From positions 186,001-250,000 of the forward strand of contig NZ_QPMH01000002.1 of assembly GCF_003344765.1 (NCBI RefSeq): a stretch of 64,000 nucleotides of DNA. The letters are read 5' to 3'. Within the stretch, counting starts at the first letter, position 1. Every line of letters begins with the position of its first letter. The position numbers and the translations under genes were made by a program. This DNA comes from Ferruginivarius sediminum (GTDB lineage Bacteria; Pseudomonadota; Alphaproteobacteria; Kiloniellales; Rhodovibrionaceae). The notes under the pieces were generated by a model, which saw only the letters and a list, made by a program, of their open reading frames with translations, did no database searches and was not told the DNA's origin. Of this stretch, positions 23,918 through 31,816 are shown one piece after another.

Positions 23918-24906
23918 ACCAGCGTGGCCTCGACGCCCGTTTCCGGCAAGTCCGTGCCGAAGCAGCGCTGGTAGTATTCCGCCACCACGGGTCGCTCCAG
24001 TTCGTCGCACTTGTTGAGGAAGCTGAGCCGGAATGCGAAGCCGACATCGTTGAAGATCTGCGCATTCTCGGCCCAGGTCAGCACCGTGCGCGGGCTCATC
24101 ACCGTGGAGATATCGCCGTTGATGAAGCCGCTGCGGGTCAAGTCCGCGCAGTTCACCATCGCCGATATGGTCTGGCGCCCCTGTTCCGTATCGTAGCCGG
24201 GCAGCTTCTGCAGGGCGATCTGGGTTTCCTCGTCGTGCGGCAGGTAGTTCAGCGTGGCCACGATGTTCCAGCGGTCCATCTGGCCCTGGTTGATCTGCTG
24301 CGTGCCGTGATAAAGGCCGGTCGTGTCGCCCAGGCCCACGGTGTTCGCCGTGGCGAACAGGCGGAACGCCTTATGCGGGTGTATGACCCGGTTCTGGTCC
24401 AGCAGGGTCAGCTTGCCCTCGACCTCCAGGATTCGCTGGATCACGAACATGACGTCGGGGCGGCCGGCGTCGTACTCGTCGAAGACAAGAGCGGTCGGAT
24501 GCTGCAGCGCCCAGGGCAGCAGCCCCTCCCGGAACTCGGTCACCTGCTGGCCGTCGCGCAGCACGATGGCGTCCTTGCCGATCAGGTCGATGCGGCTGAT
24601 ATGGCTGTCCAGGTTGACGCGCACGCAAGGCCAGTTGAGGCGCGAGGCCACCTGCTCGATATGCGTCGACTTGCCGGTGCCGTGATAGCCCTGGATCAGG
24701 ACGCGGCGGTTATAGGCGAAGCCCGCCAGGATCGCCAGCGTGGTGTCCCGATCGAAGCGATAGGTCTCGTCCTGCTCGGGCACATGTTCCGTCGGCTGGC
24801 TGAACGCGGGCACCTGCATGTCGGAATCGATGCCGAACGTCTGGCGCACCGAGATCTTGATGTCGGGCCCGTCCGCCGGTGCGGCATTTGTCGTGTCAGC
24901 AGCCAT
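23914..24906 (-). CDS. cobS: Aerobic cobaltochelatase subunit CobS
   Basis: The 330-residue AAA+ (MoxR-like) ATPase has Walker [10 protein letters not shown] at residues 73-81 and Walker [11 protein letters not shown] 24906 is chosen over the Met codons at 24924 and 24912 because AAGG lies 6 bases upstream of it. It works with CobT and CobN in ATP-dependent cobalt chelation. The last codons run into a CTAG-ended repeat that supplies the TAG stop. It is preceded by a J-domain gene on the same strand, a common alphaproteobacterial arrangement. Confidence 0.97.
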   Translation of the reverse strand: MAADTTNAAPADGPDIKISVRQTFGIDSDMQVPAFSQPTEHVPEQDETYRFDRDTTLAILAGFAYNRRVLIQGYHGTGKSTHIEQVASRLNWPCVRVNLDSHISRIDLIGKDAIVLRDGQQVTEFREGLLPWALQHPTALVFDEYDAGRPDVMFVIQRILEVEGKLTLLDQNRVIHPHKAFRLFATANTVGLGDTTGLYHGTQQINQGQMDRWNIVATLNYLPHDEETQIALQKLPGYDTEQGRQTISAMVNCADLTRSGFINGDISTVMSPRTVLTWAENAQIFNDVGFAFRLSFLNKCDELERPVVAEYYQRCFGTDLPETGVEATLV

Positions 24907-25030
24907 AGTCATCCTTTCCATCATCCGCCTGCCACGACGGGCAGGCGCCGTCCTGAAATTCGGGAGGTTACGCCCATCGGTAATGTAAGTGCTGGCCGGC
25001 GCCTTGGGTACCCCCGAGGCGTGTGCGCCC

Positions 25031-25648
25031 TCACTTCACATAAAGGGTTCGCAGCGTAGCGTACGCCCTGTTTACCGCCTTCAACTTGTCCTCCTGCGAC
25101 CTGTCGCCGCCGTTGGCGTCGGGGTGCAGGCGCTTTACCAGCTCCTTGTAGCGCACCTTGACCTCGGCGAAGGTGGCCGGCGGATCCAGGCCAAGCTCGT
25201 CCAGGGCCTGGTCCTCCTCGCTCGCCTGGCCGCAGCGCGCGCGCTCGCGGCGGCCGCTGTTCCACTGGCGGCGCTCGTTTGCCTCGTCATCCCGCTCTTC
25301 CGAGAAGAAGCCGAAGTCGTCACGGAAGCCGCCGGTGCCGGGGCGGTACGGGCCGGCGCCGATGCTGCCAAAAGGCCAGGAGGGTCGGTGCCAGGTGGTG
25401 TCGCGCTGGCGCTCGTACTCGATCTCGTCCTCGTTCATCCCGGCGAAGTAGTTCCAGGCGCGGTTATACTCCCGCACGTGCTGCAGGCAGAACCAATAGT
25501 ACTCGTTCAGCCGGTCGCGCGAGCGCGGCGCGCGGTGCACGCCCTCTTCCGGGCAATCGGGATGGTCGCAGGCGCGCACATGCCGCTCCGCACCGGGGCC
25601 GGTACGTCGGAAGGGGCGCGACAGGGCATCTGGCTGCGTGCGACTCAT
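25031..25648 (-). CDS. J-domain (DnaJ-like) protein with N-terminal Cys motif
   Basis: The start is ATG 25648, giving 205 residues; the longer frame begins inside the neighbouring transporter. The J domain is at the C-terminus (about residues 140-205) with the essential HPD at 175-177, so it should stimulate an Hsp70 ATPase. The N-terminal part has Cys27, Cys32, Cys54 and His57 (CDHPDC and CLQH), a possible zinc site. This class lies upstream of cobS-cobT in many alphaproteobacteria, sometimes suspected to help chelatase assembly; that link is unproven. Confidence 0.88.
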   Translation of the reverse strand: MSRTQPDALSRPFRRTGPGAERHVRACDHPDCPEEGVHRAPRSRDRLNEYYWFCLQHVREYNRAWNYFAGMNEDEIEYERQRDTTWHRPSWPFGSIGAGPYRPGTGGFRDDFGFFSEERDDEANERRQWNSGRRERARCGQASEEDQALDELGLDPPATFAEVKVRYKELVKRLHPDANGGDRSQEDKLKAVNRAYATLRTLYVK

Positions 25649-25694
25649 GGCACTGCCAAGTATGGGGACAGCCCCCCGGCCTGACAAGCCGGGC

Positions 25695-26636
25695 TCAGCG
25701 CGCGCCCCCGGACCTGGCAAGGTCGGTAAGCTGGACCATCGCAAGCCCGCCCAAAATCAGGGCGAAGCCGCCCAGCCGCGTGAGCGACAGCATCTCGCCC
25801 AGGGTAACGGCGGCCAACAGCATCCCGGCGGCAGGCACACCCAGCAGGCTGAGCGATGTCGAGATCGCCGGCAGGCTCCGGCTTACCGTGACCGAGGCCC
25901 AGAAACAGAAGGCAGTCGCGAGCGGACCGTTGTAGGCGATGGCGGCGACAATGCCCGGCGACCACTCCACCGTCGGCGGCCCCTCGAATGCCCACGCCGC
26001 GATCAGCAGGGGCACGCTGCCCACGGCCATCTGCCAGGGCGCGAGTTGGAGGGGCGAGGATATCCAGCGGTGCCCGCGAATATGCAAGATGGCACCGGCC
26101 CAGCACAGCGCCGCCAGCATCAGCACAGCATTGTGCGTCACCTTTTCCGTATCGGACCAGTCGAAGTTCAGCGGATTGAACAGGACCGCAACGCCCGCCA
26201 GTCCCAGCAGCAGCCCCAGTCCCTTGCGCCAGTTCAGGCGCTCTCCCAAAAGCAGGATGGCGGCCGGCGTGACCCACAGCGGGGTCGTGTAGGCCAGGAT
26301 GGCGGACCGGCCGGCGTCGACCTCCTGCAGGCCGATGTTCACGAAGCCGAGGAACCCCGCCATCTGCAGCAACCCTACCGATATCACCACCGGGATATCG
26401 CCGCGCCGCGGCAGAATGAACCGCCCTGAGGCTACAAGGATCGCTGCCAGCGTGACCAGGCCCATGAGGAGGCGGGCGGCGACGAACCATAGCGGCGGAA
26501 CGTAGTCCAGGGCCACCTTCATGACCGGCCAGTTGGCGCCCCACAGCAGCACGATAGCGCCCAGTAGCAGATAGGCGCCGCGCGCCGTCACCGGCTGCCG
26601 GGCGGCCGTGGCTGGGGCTTGATCTGTCCGGGTCAT
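25695..26636 (-). CDS. DMT-superfamily (EamA) transporter
   Basis: The 313-residue protein has ten predicted membrane helices in two EamA domains, starting after a 20-residue hydrophilic N-terminus; LLWGANWPVMKVAL in helix 1 is typical of the family. It lies between bolA and the J-domain gene, which are directly divergent in many relatives, and is on the same strand as the J-domain/cobS/cobT group. The substrate is unknown; export of amino acids or related metabolites is usual for the family. Confidence 0.88.
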   Translation of the reverse strand: MTRTDQAPATAARQPVTARGAYLLLGAIVLLWGANWPVMKVALDYVPPLWFVAARLLMGLVTLAAILVASGRFILPRRGDIPVVISVGLLQMAGFLGFVNIGLQEVDAGRSAILAYTTPLWVTPAAILLLGERLNWRKGLGLLLGLAGVAVLFNPLNFDWSDTEKVTHNAVLMLAALCWAGAILHIRGHRWISSPLQLAPWQMAVGSVPLLIAAWAFEGPPTVEWSPGIVAAIAYNGPLATAFCFWASVTVSRSLPAISTSLSLLGVPAAGMLLAAVTLGEMLSLTRLGGFALILGGLAMVQLTDLARSGGAR

Positions 26637-26725
26637 GCTGGAGTGCTCATGGGCTTGCTTGACAGGTCGCTGCGGACGGTATCAGGTTCCCCCCTGTCCA
26701 CAATCACGGTTAGCAAGACCCAGCC

Positions 26726-27013
26726 ATGCAGATTGCCGAACGCATCGAGCGCAAGCTTCGCGAGGGGCTTGACCCGGTCCGTCTTGAGGTCCGGGACGAT
26801 TCACACAAGCACGAAGGCCATGCGGGCTGGCGACCCGGCGGGGAAACGCACTTCCACGTGGAAATCGTGTCCGCGGCCTTCGAGGACCGGAGCCGGGTGG
26901 AGCGGCAACGCATGGTCTATGCGCTTTTGTCGGAGGAGCTGGCGGAACGTGTCCATGCACTGCAGATCAAGGCGATGACGCCGGACCAGGACCGGCAGAC
27001 GGAAGCGCTATGA
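26726..27013 (+). CDS. bolA: BolA-family protein
   Basis: The 95-residue protein has the BolA fold: DDSHKHEGHAGW, then THFHVEIVS, with several conserved His residues that coordinate an iron-sulphur cluster when paired with a monothiol glutaredoxin. It is predicted to act in iron regulation or Fe-S trafficking. It is divergent from the EamA gene and followed by a weak terminator at 27061. Confidence 0.92.
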   Translation: MQIAERIERKLREGLDPVRLEVRDDSHKHEGHAGWRPGGETHFHVEIVSAAFEDRSRVERQRMVYALLSEELAERVHALQIKAMTPDQDRQTEAL

Positions 27014-27060
27014 AATCAGATGGTTAGCGACTCGAACAACCGGTGTATGGAAGCCGCGAT

Positions 27061-27081
27061 ACACGTAACACGTGTTTTTTT
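27061..27081 (+). terminator. Weak terminator after bolA
   Basis: A 5-bp stem (ACACG/CGTGT, loop TAACA) is followed by an uninterrupted run of T from 27075 to 27081. The stem is short, but the T run and position 47 bases after the bolA stop suit a terminator. Confidence 0.45.
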
Positions 27082-27184
27082 CTCGAATTCGGTAATTTAT
27101 GGTTGCAAAATCGCATAACTTGCATACCCTGGCGTGATACAAACTACAGACGTTTGGGGGATGCTTCAAAAGCAGGTTGCAATC

Positions 27185-27550
27185 ATGAACAAACAAGATG
27201 ACAGCGAGGCCAGCGGGCTCGTCAGCAGGAACGTGACGATCAACGGCCGCCGGACAAGCCTGCGTCTGGAACCGGAGATGTGGGAAGGTCTGGAAGAAAT
27301 CTGCCAGCGCGAGAGAAGCCGGACGAGCGATATCGTCGCCTATGTCGACCGCTATCGCCGGGGCTCCGGCCTGACATCCAGCGTTCGGGTGTTCGTGTTG
27401 AGCTATTTCCGCAGTGCCGCCACGGAGCGCGGCCATTTCCTGGCCGGCCACGGTGTGCTGTTCGGCAACGACAAGAACGGCGCGCCCGCAAACAGCGCAA
27501 ACGGCAATGGCTGGAACGGCGATTATTCGGTGCAGCCGAGTGCAGGCTAG
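27185..27550 (+). CDS. Ribbon-helix-helix domain protein (RHH_4-like)
   Basis: From ATG 27185 the product is 121 residues; ATG 27161 and GTG 27134 are longer alternatives, with AGCAGG before 27185 preferred. The segment RNVTINGRRTSLRLEPEMWEGLEEI, given by its positions 15-39, is the beta strand and first helix of the RHH_4 family, a small DNA-binding or dimerisation fold common in alphaproteobacteria. The C-terminus (Asn/Gly-rich) ends at a TAG that belongs to the CTAG end of a palindromic repeat, so the natural tail may have been altered by insertion. Confidence 0.78.
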   Translation: MNKQDDSEASGLVSRNVTINGRRTSLRLEPEMWEGLEEICQRERSRTSDIVAYVDRYRRGSGLTSSVRVFVLSYFRSAATERGHFLAGHGVLFGNDKNGAPANSANGNGWNGDYSVQPSAG

Positions 27551-27652
27551 AGCAATCCTGGCTGAAGCAGGGACCGGTTCGTCGTCCTGAAACACGCCGA
27601 ATCAAGAAGCCAGGGCATTTTCGCGTTTCCGCCAATCGCGGAAATGCTCTAG
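27547..27652. repeat. CTAG-ended palindromic repeat, copy 2
   Basis: The 106-bp element is bounded by CTAGAGCA and TGCTCTAG. It contains GAAGCAGGGACCGGTTCGTC, matching the interior of copy 1 at 16 of 20 positions, plus a nested hairpin (TTTCCGC/GCGGAAA). Its left CTAG supplies the stop of the RHH gene and its right CTAG the stop of the convergent DUF2889 gene. It fills the whole intergenic space between them. Confidence 0.8.
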
Positions 27653-28251
27653 GGCTTGCCGGCTTTGGCGGTCTCGTGAACGGGCTCTTCGGCGGGCTCG
27701 TCCTCGCCGGTGTAATGCTTCGGCCATTCGCGCTTGACCACCGGCCCATCGCTACGGAAGGCGTGGCAGCTATCGATCAGCGGCGGACGCCTTCCGGATG
27801 CGGCCTTCAGCTTTCCCTCGCTTGCCAGGACGGGATAGAGCGTCTGGAACGCCACGGTCGCCATGGCGCCCAGCATCTCGGTCAAGTGCGTGCACCCCTC
27901 GGTGCCGCCCACCTCGTCCCGCAGGGTGCGCCGCCAGCCGGCCCCAAGGCGTTTTCCGATCAATTTCCGGTAGTTGGGCGCAATGGCCGGGCAGACATGG
28001 AACGGCCCGGAATTCGTCGTGGCCTCGACATCACGGACCACGAAGTCTTCGCCGATGGTCAGGCGAATCTCCATGTCGTGCAGTGCCTCGCCCGGCTGGA
28101 TCGTGCCACGGTCCTCGTTCTCGAACGGATAGGCCTTGATGTCGCAAAGCCGTCCCTCGATGTCCCACAACCCGTCGGCGCGGCGAAAGCCACGGAAATC
28201 GTAGCGGCGGTGGTGTAGCTCTTCGCGCTCTGCTGGCTGCGACAGCGGCAT
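27649..28251 (-). CDS. DUF2889 family protein
   Basis: The 200-residue protein shows the DUF2889 pattern: HHRRYDFRGFRRADGLWDIEG is the N-terminal signature (residues 12-32), then DIKAYPF, HDMEIRL and CTHLTEML. No function is established for this family. Start 28251 is preferred to the Met codons at 28275 and 28290 because GGGAGGG lies 10 bases upstream. The stop codon TAG comes from the end of the palindromic repeat. Confidence 0.82.
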   Translation of the reverse strand: MPLSQPAEREELHHRRYDFRGFRRADGLWDIEGRLCDIKAYPFENEDRGTIQPGEALHDMEIRLTIGEDFVVRDVEATTNSGPFHVCPAIAPNYRKLIGKRLGAGWRRTLRDEVGGTEGCTHLTEMLGAMATVAFQTLYPVLASEGKLKAASGRRPPLIDSCHAFRSDGPVVKREWPKHYTGEDEPAEEPVHETAKAGKP

Positions 28252-28324
28252 GGCGATTGTGCCCTCCCGAAACATGCTGCGTCGCAGCATAGAGGCTGGC
28301 CGTGGGCGGTCAAGCGTGCGGCGC

Positions 28325-29644
28325 TCAGCCTGGCGTCCCGGCGTCCTCTTCCGGCACCGGCCCGGCGTCGTCCTCGCCGTCGCTCAGCGGCGTCATCTTG
28401 ACTGAAGTGATCTGGTTGCGCTGACGGCCCAGTATTTCGAAGCGGAAGCCGTGGAAGACGTACACCTGGCCCACCTCGGGGATGCGCCGGGCCTCGTGCA
28501 GCACGAGGCCGGCGATGGTCGAGGCTTCCTCGTCCGGCAGGCGCCACTCGAACTGCCGGTTCAGGTCGCGGATCGTCACCGTGCCCTCCACGATGACGGC
28601 CCCGTCCTTCAACGGCTTGACGCCCTCGATATGGATGTCGTGCTCGTCGGCGATCTCGCCGACGATTTCCTCCAGGATATCCTCCAGCGTGACGATGCCG
28701 ACCATCTCACCATACTCGTCCACGACGATGGCGAAATGCTCGTGCCGGCGGCGGAACGACTGAAGCTGGCTTAGCAGGTCTGTGGAATCCGGGATGAACC
28801 ACGGCGGATTGGCGATCTCGGCCACGTTCAGGCCGCCGACCTCGCCGTGGGCAGTTTTGTAGGCGCGGAACAGCTCCTTCGCGTGCAGGACGCCGACGAT
28901 GTTGTCCGGCGTGCCGCGCCAGACCGGGACCCGCGTATAGGGGATCGAGAACATCTCGCCGATCAGGTCCTCGATCGGCATGTCGGCGTTCAGGGTGACG
29001 ACGTTCTTGCGATGGGTGACGATCTCGCTCACCTCGACGTCGCCCAGGTCGAGGATGGAGCGCAGCATCTGCCGCTCCTGGCGCACTTCCTCGCTGCCGC
29101 CGGCGTGCAGGTCGATGGCCCCGCGCAGCTCCTCCTCGCTCTGGGCCGAGCCCAGGGGTGAGCCTATGTCCACCCCGAAAATGCGCAGGGTCGAGCGTGT
29201 GATCAGGAAGACGGCGTGGTTCACCGGGCCGAAGACAATGACGATGACCCGCATGATCGGAGCAACCGCCAGTGCCATCCGGTCGGCGTGATGGATGGCG
29301 TAGGTCTTCGGCAGCACCTCGGAGAAGATCAGCACCAGCACCGTCATCATGATGGTGGCGTAGACCATGCCGGCCTCGCCGAAGAGGGTGATGAAGACGC
29401 CCGTGGCGATCACCGAGGCCATGATGTTGACGAGGTTGTTGCCCAGCAGGATGGCGCCGATCAGGCGCTCCTTGCGCTGCCAGAGGGCGTTGACCGTCGC
29501 CGCCGCTGTATCTCCCTGCTGTTCCAGGGAGTGCATGCGCGGTCGCGAAGCCCCCGTCAGCGCGGTTTCCGAGCCGGAGAAGAAGCCGGACGCCACCAGC
29601 AACAGCACAATGGCGCCAAGCAAAAATAGGATATGTGTGTCCAT
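28325..29644 (-). CDS. CNNM/CorC-HlyC family membrane protein
   Basis: The 439-residue protein has a DUF21/CNNM membrane domain (about residues 1-190, including [11 protein letters not shown]), a CBS pair (about 205-335) and a CorC_HlyC C-terminal domain (about 345-425). Family members act in magnesium or cobalt efflux or homeostasis. It lies downstream of aroK-aroB on the same strand with a 92-base gap, a conserved neighbourhood in alphaproteobacteria. The older hemolysin name reflects history, not proven lysis. Confidence 0.92.
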   Translation of the reverse strand: MDTHILFLLGAIVLLLVASGFFSGSETALTGASRPRMHSLEQQGDTAAATVNALWQRKERLIGAILLGNNLVNIMASVIATGVFITLFGEAGMVYATIMMTVLVLIFSEVLPKTYAIHHADRMALAVAPIMRVIVIVFGPVNHAVFLITRSTLRIFGVDIGSPLGSAQSEEELRGAIDLHAGGSEEVRQERQMLRSILDLGDVEVSEIVTHRKNVVTLNADMPIEDLIGEMFSIPYTRVPVWRGTPDNIVGVLHAKELFRAYKTAHGEVGGLNVAEIANPPWFIPDSTDLLSQLQSFRRRHEHFAIVVDEYGEMVGIVTLEDILEEIVGEIADEHDIHIEGVKPLKDGAVIVEGTVTIRDLNRQFEWRLPDEEASTIAGLVLHEARRIPEVGQVYVFHGFRFEILGRQRNQITSVKMTPLSDGEDDAGPVPEEDAGTPG

Positions 29645-29736
29645 CTATTCGAAGTGAACCGTCCGTTGACCTCTCAGGCGCCCCACGTTCCCGTCACGCA
29701 TCGTCATCTCTCCCGCGCTTCGCGCGCAAGCGTGGG

Positions 29737-30855
29737 TCATGCCGCGATCGCGTTTGTAAGCAGCGCCTCGACCGCCGCGGGGTCCACCTCGTGACTGACG
29801 AAGGCCTGGCCGATACCGCGCAGCAGGACGAAGGTTACGCGCCCGTCCTGTACCTTCTTGTCGCGGCTCATATGGTCCAGCAGGCGGGCCGGCGACCACA
29901 CGCGGCCCGGCATGTGCTCGAACCCGGTGGGCAGGCCGACGGCGGCAAGATGGTTGCGAATCCGCGCCGCGTCCTCGGACGGGCAGAGGCCCAGCTCGAC
30001 CGACAGGTCGGCGGCCATCACCATGCCGATGGCGACCGCCTCGCCGTGCAGCAATTCACCGCCGTACTTGCACTCCGCCTCCAGCGCGTGGCCGAAGGTA
30101 TGGCCCAGGTTCAACAGTGCTCGCGCGCCGCTGGACTCGGTTTCGTCGCGCGCGACCACGGCGGCCTTGCGCCGGCAGGAGGTTACGATGGCATGGCGCC
30201 GGGCAGCCGGATCGCCCTCGATGGCGTCGAGGCCGCGCGTCTCCAGCCAGGAGAAGAACTCCGCGTCGTCGATGCAGCCGTACTTGACCACCTCGGCATA
30301 GCCGGCCAGCAGCTCCCGCCGGGGCAGCGTGTCCAGCACCTCCGTATCCGCCAGCACCAGCCGCGGCTGGTGGAAGGCGCCGATCAGGTTCTTGCCATGC
30401 GCGCTGTTGATGCCGGTTTTTCCGCCCACAGAGCTGTCCACCTGCGCCAGCAGCGTCGTCGGGATCTGCACGAAGTCCACGCCGCGTAGCGTGATCGCCG
30501 CGGCAAAGCCGGCCAGGTCGCCGATGACGCCACCGCCCAGCGCGATCAGGGCGTCGCGCCGCTCGATCCGGAAGGCCAGCAGCTTGTCGGTCAGTCGCTC
30601 CAGGTGTTCGAAGCTCTTGGCCTGCTCGCCCGCCGGCAGGACGAGGGCCTCGTAGGCGATTCCCGCCTCGCGCAGCGCCCGCTCCAAGGCTTCCAGGTGC
30701 AGCCGAGCCACGGTCTCGTCGGTGATGATGAAGACGCGCTCGTGGCGCAGCACCGGGGCGATATGCTTGCCGGCCGTGGCCAGCAGGCCGGGGCCCACCA
30801 GAATGTCGTAGCCGCGCGCCCCAAGCTCGACGCGCAGCCGTTCGATCTCGCTCAC
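29737..30855 (-). CDS. aroB: 3-dehydroquinate synthase
   Basis: The 372-residue enzyme converts DAHP to 3-dehydroquinate, step 2 of the shikimate pathway. The NAD-binding GGGVIGDLAGF, the PTTLLAQVDSSVGGKTGIN segment and the metal-ligand region HGEAVAIGM are all intact. The start is GTG 30855 in a GTGA overlap with the aroK stop. It is full length and expected to be cytosolic and functional. Confidence 0.97.
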   Translation of the reverse strand: MSEIERLRVELGARGYDILVGPGLLATAGKHIAPVLRHERVFIITDETVARLHLEALERALREAGIAYEALVLPAGEQAKSFEHLERLTDKLLAFRIERRDALIALGGGVIGDLAGFAAAITLRGVDFVQIPTTLLAQVDSSVGGKTGINSAHGKNLIGAFHQPRLVLADTEVLDTLPRRELLAGYAEVVKYGCIDDAEFFSWLETRGLDAIEGDPAARRHAIVTSCRRKAAVVARDETESSGARALLNLGHTFGHALEAECKYGGELLHGEAVAIGMVMAADLSVELGLCPSEDAARIRNHLAAVGLPTGFEHMPGRVWSPARLLDHMSRDKKVQDGRVTFVLLRGIGQAFVSHEVDPAAVEALLTNAIAA

Positions 30856-31472
30856 CAGGTCATTTCCTTGTCGCTCTCCGGCAGGATGCAGCCATCGTCG
30901 GCCACCTCCTCCGGTCCATCGATGCCGCTGCGGCGGACATAATCCATGACCGCCCGGGCAACCTGTTCCGCCATCGCCTCCGGCGGGCCGTCCGCGCTGT
31001 CCACCACGACGTCCGCCTTGGCGTAGACCGGGTGACGTTCCTCCATCAGCTTGCCCAGCACCTCCCGGTGGTCGCGCCCGCGCAGCAGCGGGCGATGGCT
31101 GCGCCGCGAGGTGCGCCGGACCAGCAGGTCGAGATCGGCGCGCAGCCAGACCGAGATGGCGCGCCGCTTGATCAGTTCGCGCGTCTTCTCGTTCATGAAC
31201 GCGCCGCCGCCGGTCGCCATTACGTGTGGCGGCCGGCGCAGCAGTCGCGCGATCACGCGGCGCTCGCCCTGGCGGAATCCGCTCTCGCCATGGACCTCGA
31301 AGATCTCGGAGATCGACATGCCGGCGGCCGATTCGATCTCGGCGTCCGCGTCCACGAACTCGGTTCCCAGACAGGCGGCCAGGCGCTTGCCGATGCAGGT
31401 CTTGCCGGCCCCCATGAGGCCGACCAGGACGATGGTCCGCGGAACCTTGATTTCGGATGTGCTCTCGGGCAT
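30852..31472 (-). CDS. aroK: Shikimate kinase
   Basis: ATG 31472 gives 206 residues. Walker A is GLMGAGKT (18-25) followed by C rather than the usual S/T; DADAEIE and GGGAFM are the shikimate-binding and Walker B-like elements, with RRSHRPLL as the lid. It phosphorylates shikimate. It is coupled to aroB by a 4-base overlap. The extra N-terminal frame to 31595 is unlikely to be coding as it lacks family similarity. Confidence 0.95.
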   Translation of the reverse strand: MPESTSEIKVPRTIVLVGLMGAGKTCIGKRLAACLGTEFVDADAEIESAAGMSISEIFEVHGESGFRQGERRVIARLLRRPPHVMATGGGAFMNEKTRELIKRRAISVWLRADLDLLVRRTSRRSHRPLLRGRDHREVLGKLMEERHPVYAKADVVVDSADGPPEAMAEQVARAVMDYVRRSGIDGPEEVADDGCILPESDKEMTW

Positions 31473-31675
31473 CACGCTACTAGAGAAGGGGTGCCGCACC
31501 CGCCGTTCAACCCCCGCCGGGGCGTGCGCGCGGCGGGGCGTTGCCGCAAATTCGCCATACTCGGACCCTATCACGACCGCGCTGGTCGGATGCAAGTCCG
31601 CGCAGCGGAATAGAGCCGGGCGCCGGGTCGCTGTCCGGGCCCGATGATCCAGAAGCGACCCAGCATGGGCGAGCG

Positions 31676-31816
31676 ATGAAGAGCTTGAGTGTTGCCCTTT
31701 TAGTCCTGGTCGTCGCGGCGATCGTCGCCGGCGGCGTGTTCCTCATGACCTGGGAGATCCCGGCTCCGACCCGGACCGTGGAGAAGGTCATACCGAATGA
31801 TCGTTTCGACCGCTAG
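31676..31816 (+). CDS. Small single-pass membrane protein, 46 aa
   Basis: From ATG 31676 the 46 residues form one membrane helix (SVALLVLVVAAIVAGGVFLM) and a short basic/acidic tail. Its stop lies 20 bases inside the next gene, which suggests translational coupling. A short membrane protein at this place, between divergent aroK and xerD, is plausible as a conserved companion, but I recognise no named family. Confidence 0.6.
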   Translation: MKSLSVALLVLVVAAIVAGGVFLMTWEIPAPTRTVEKVIPNDRFDR

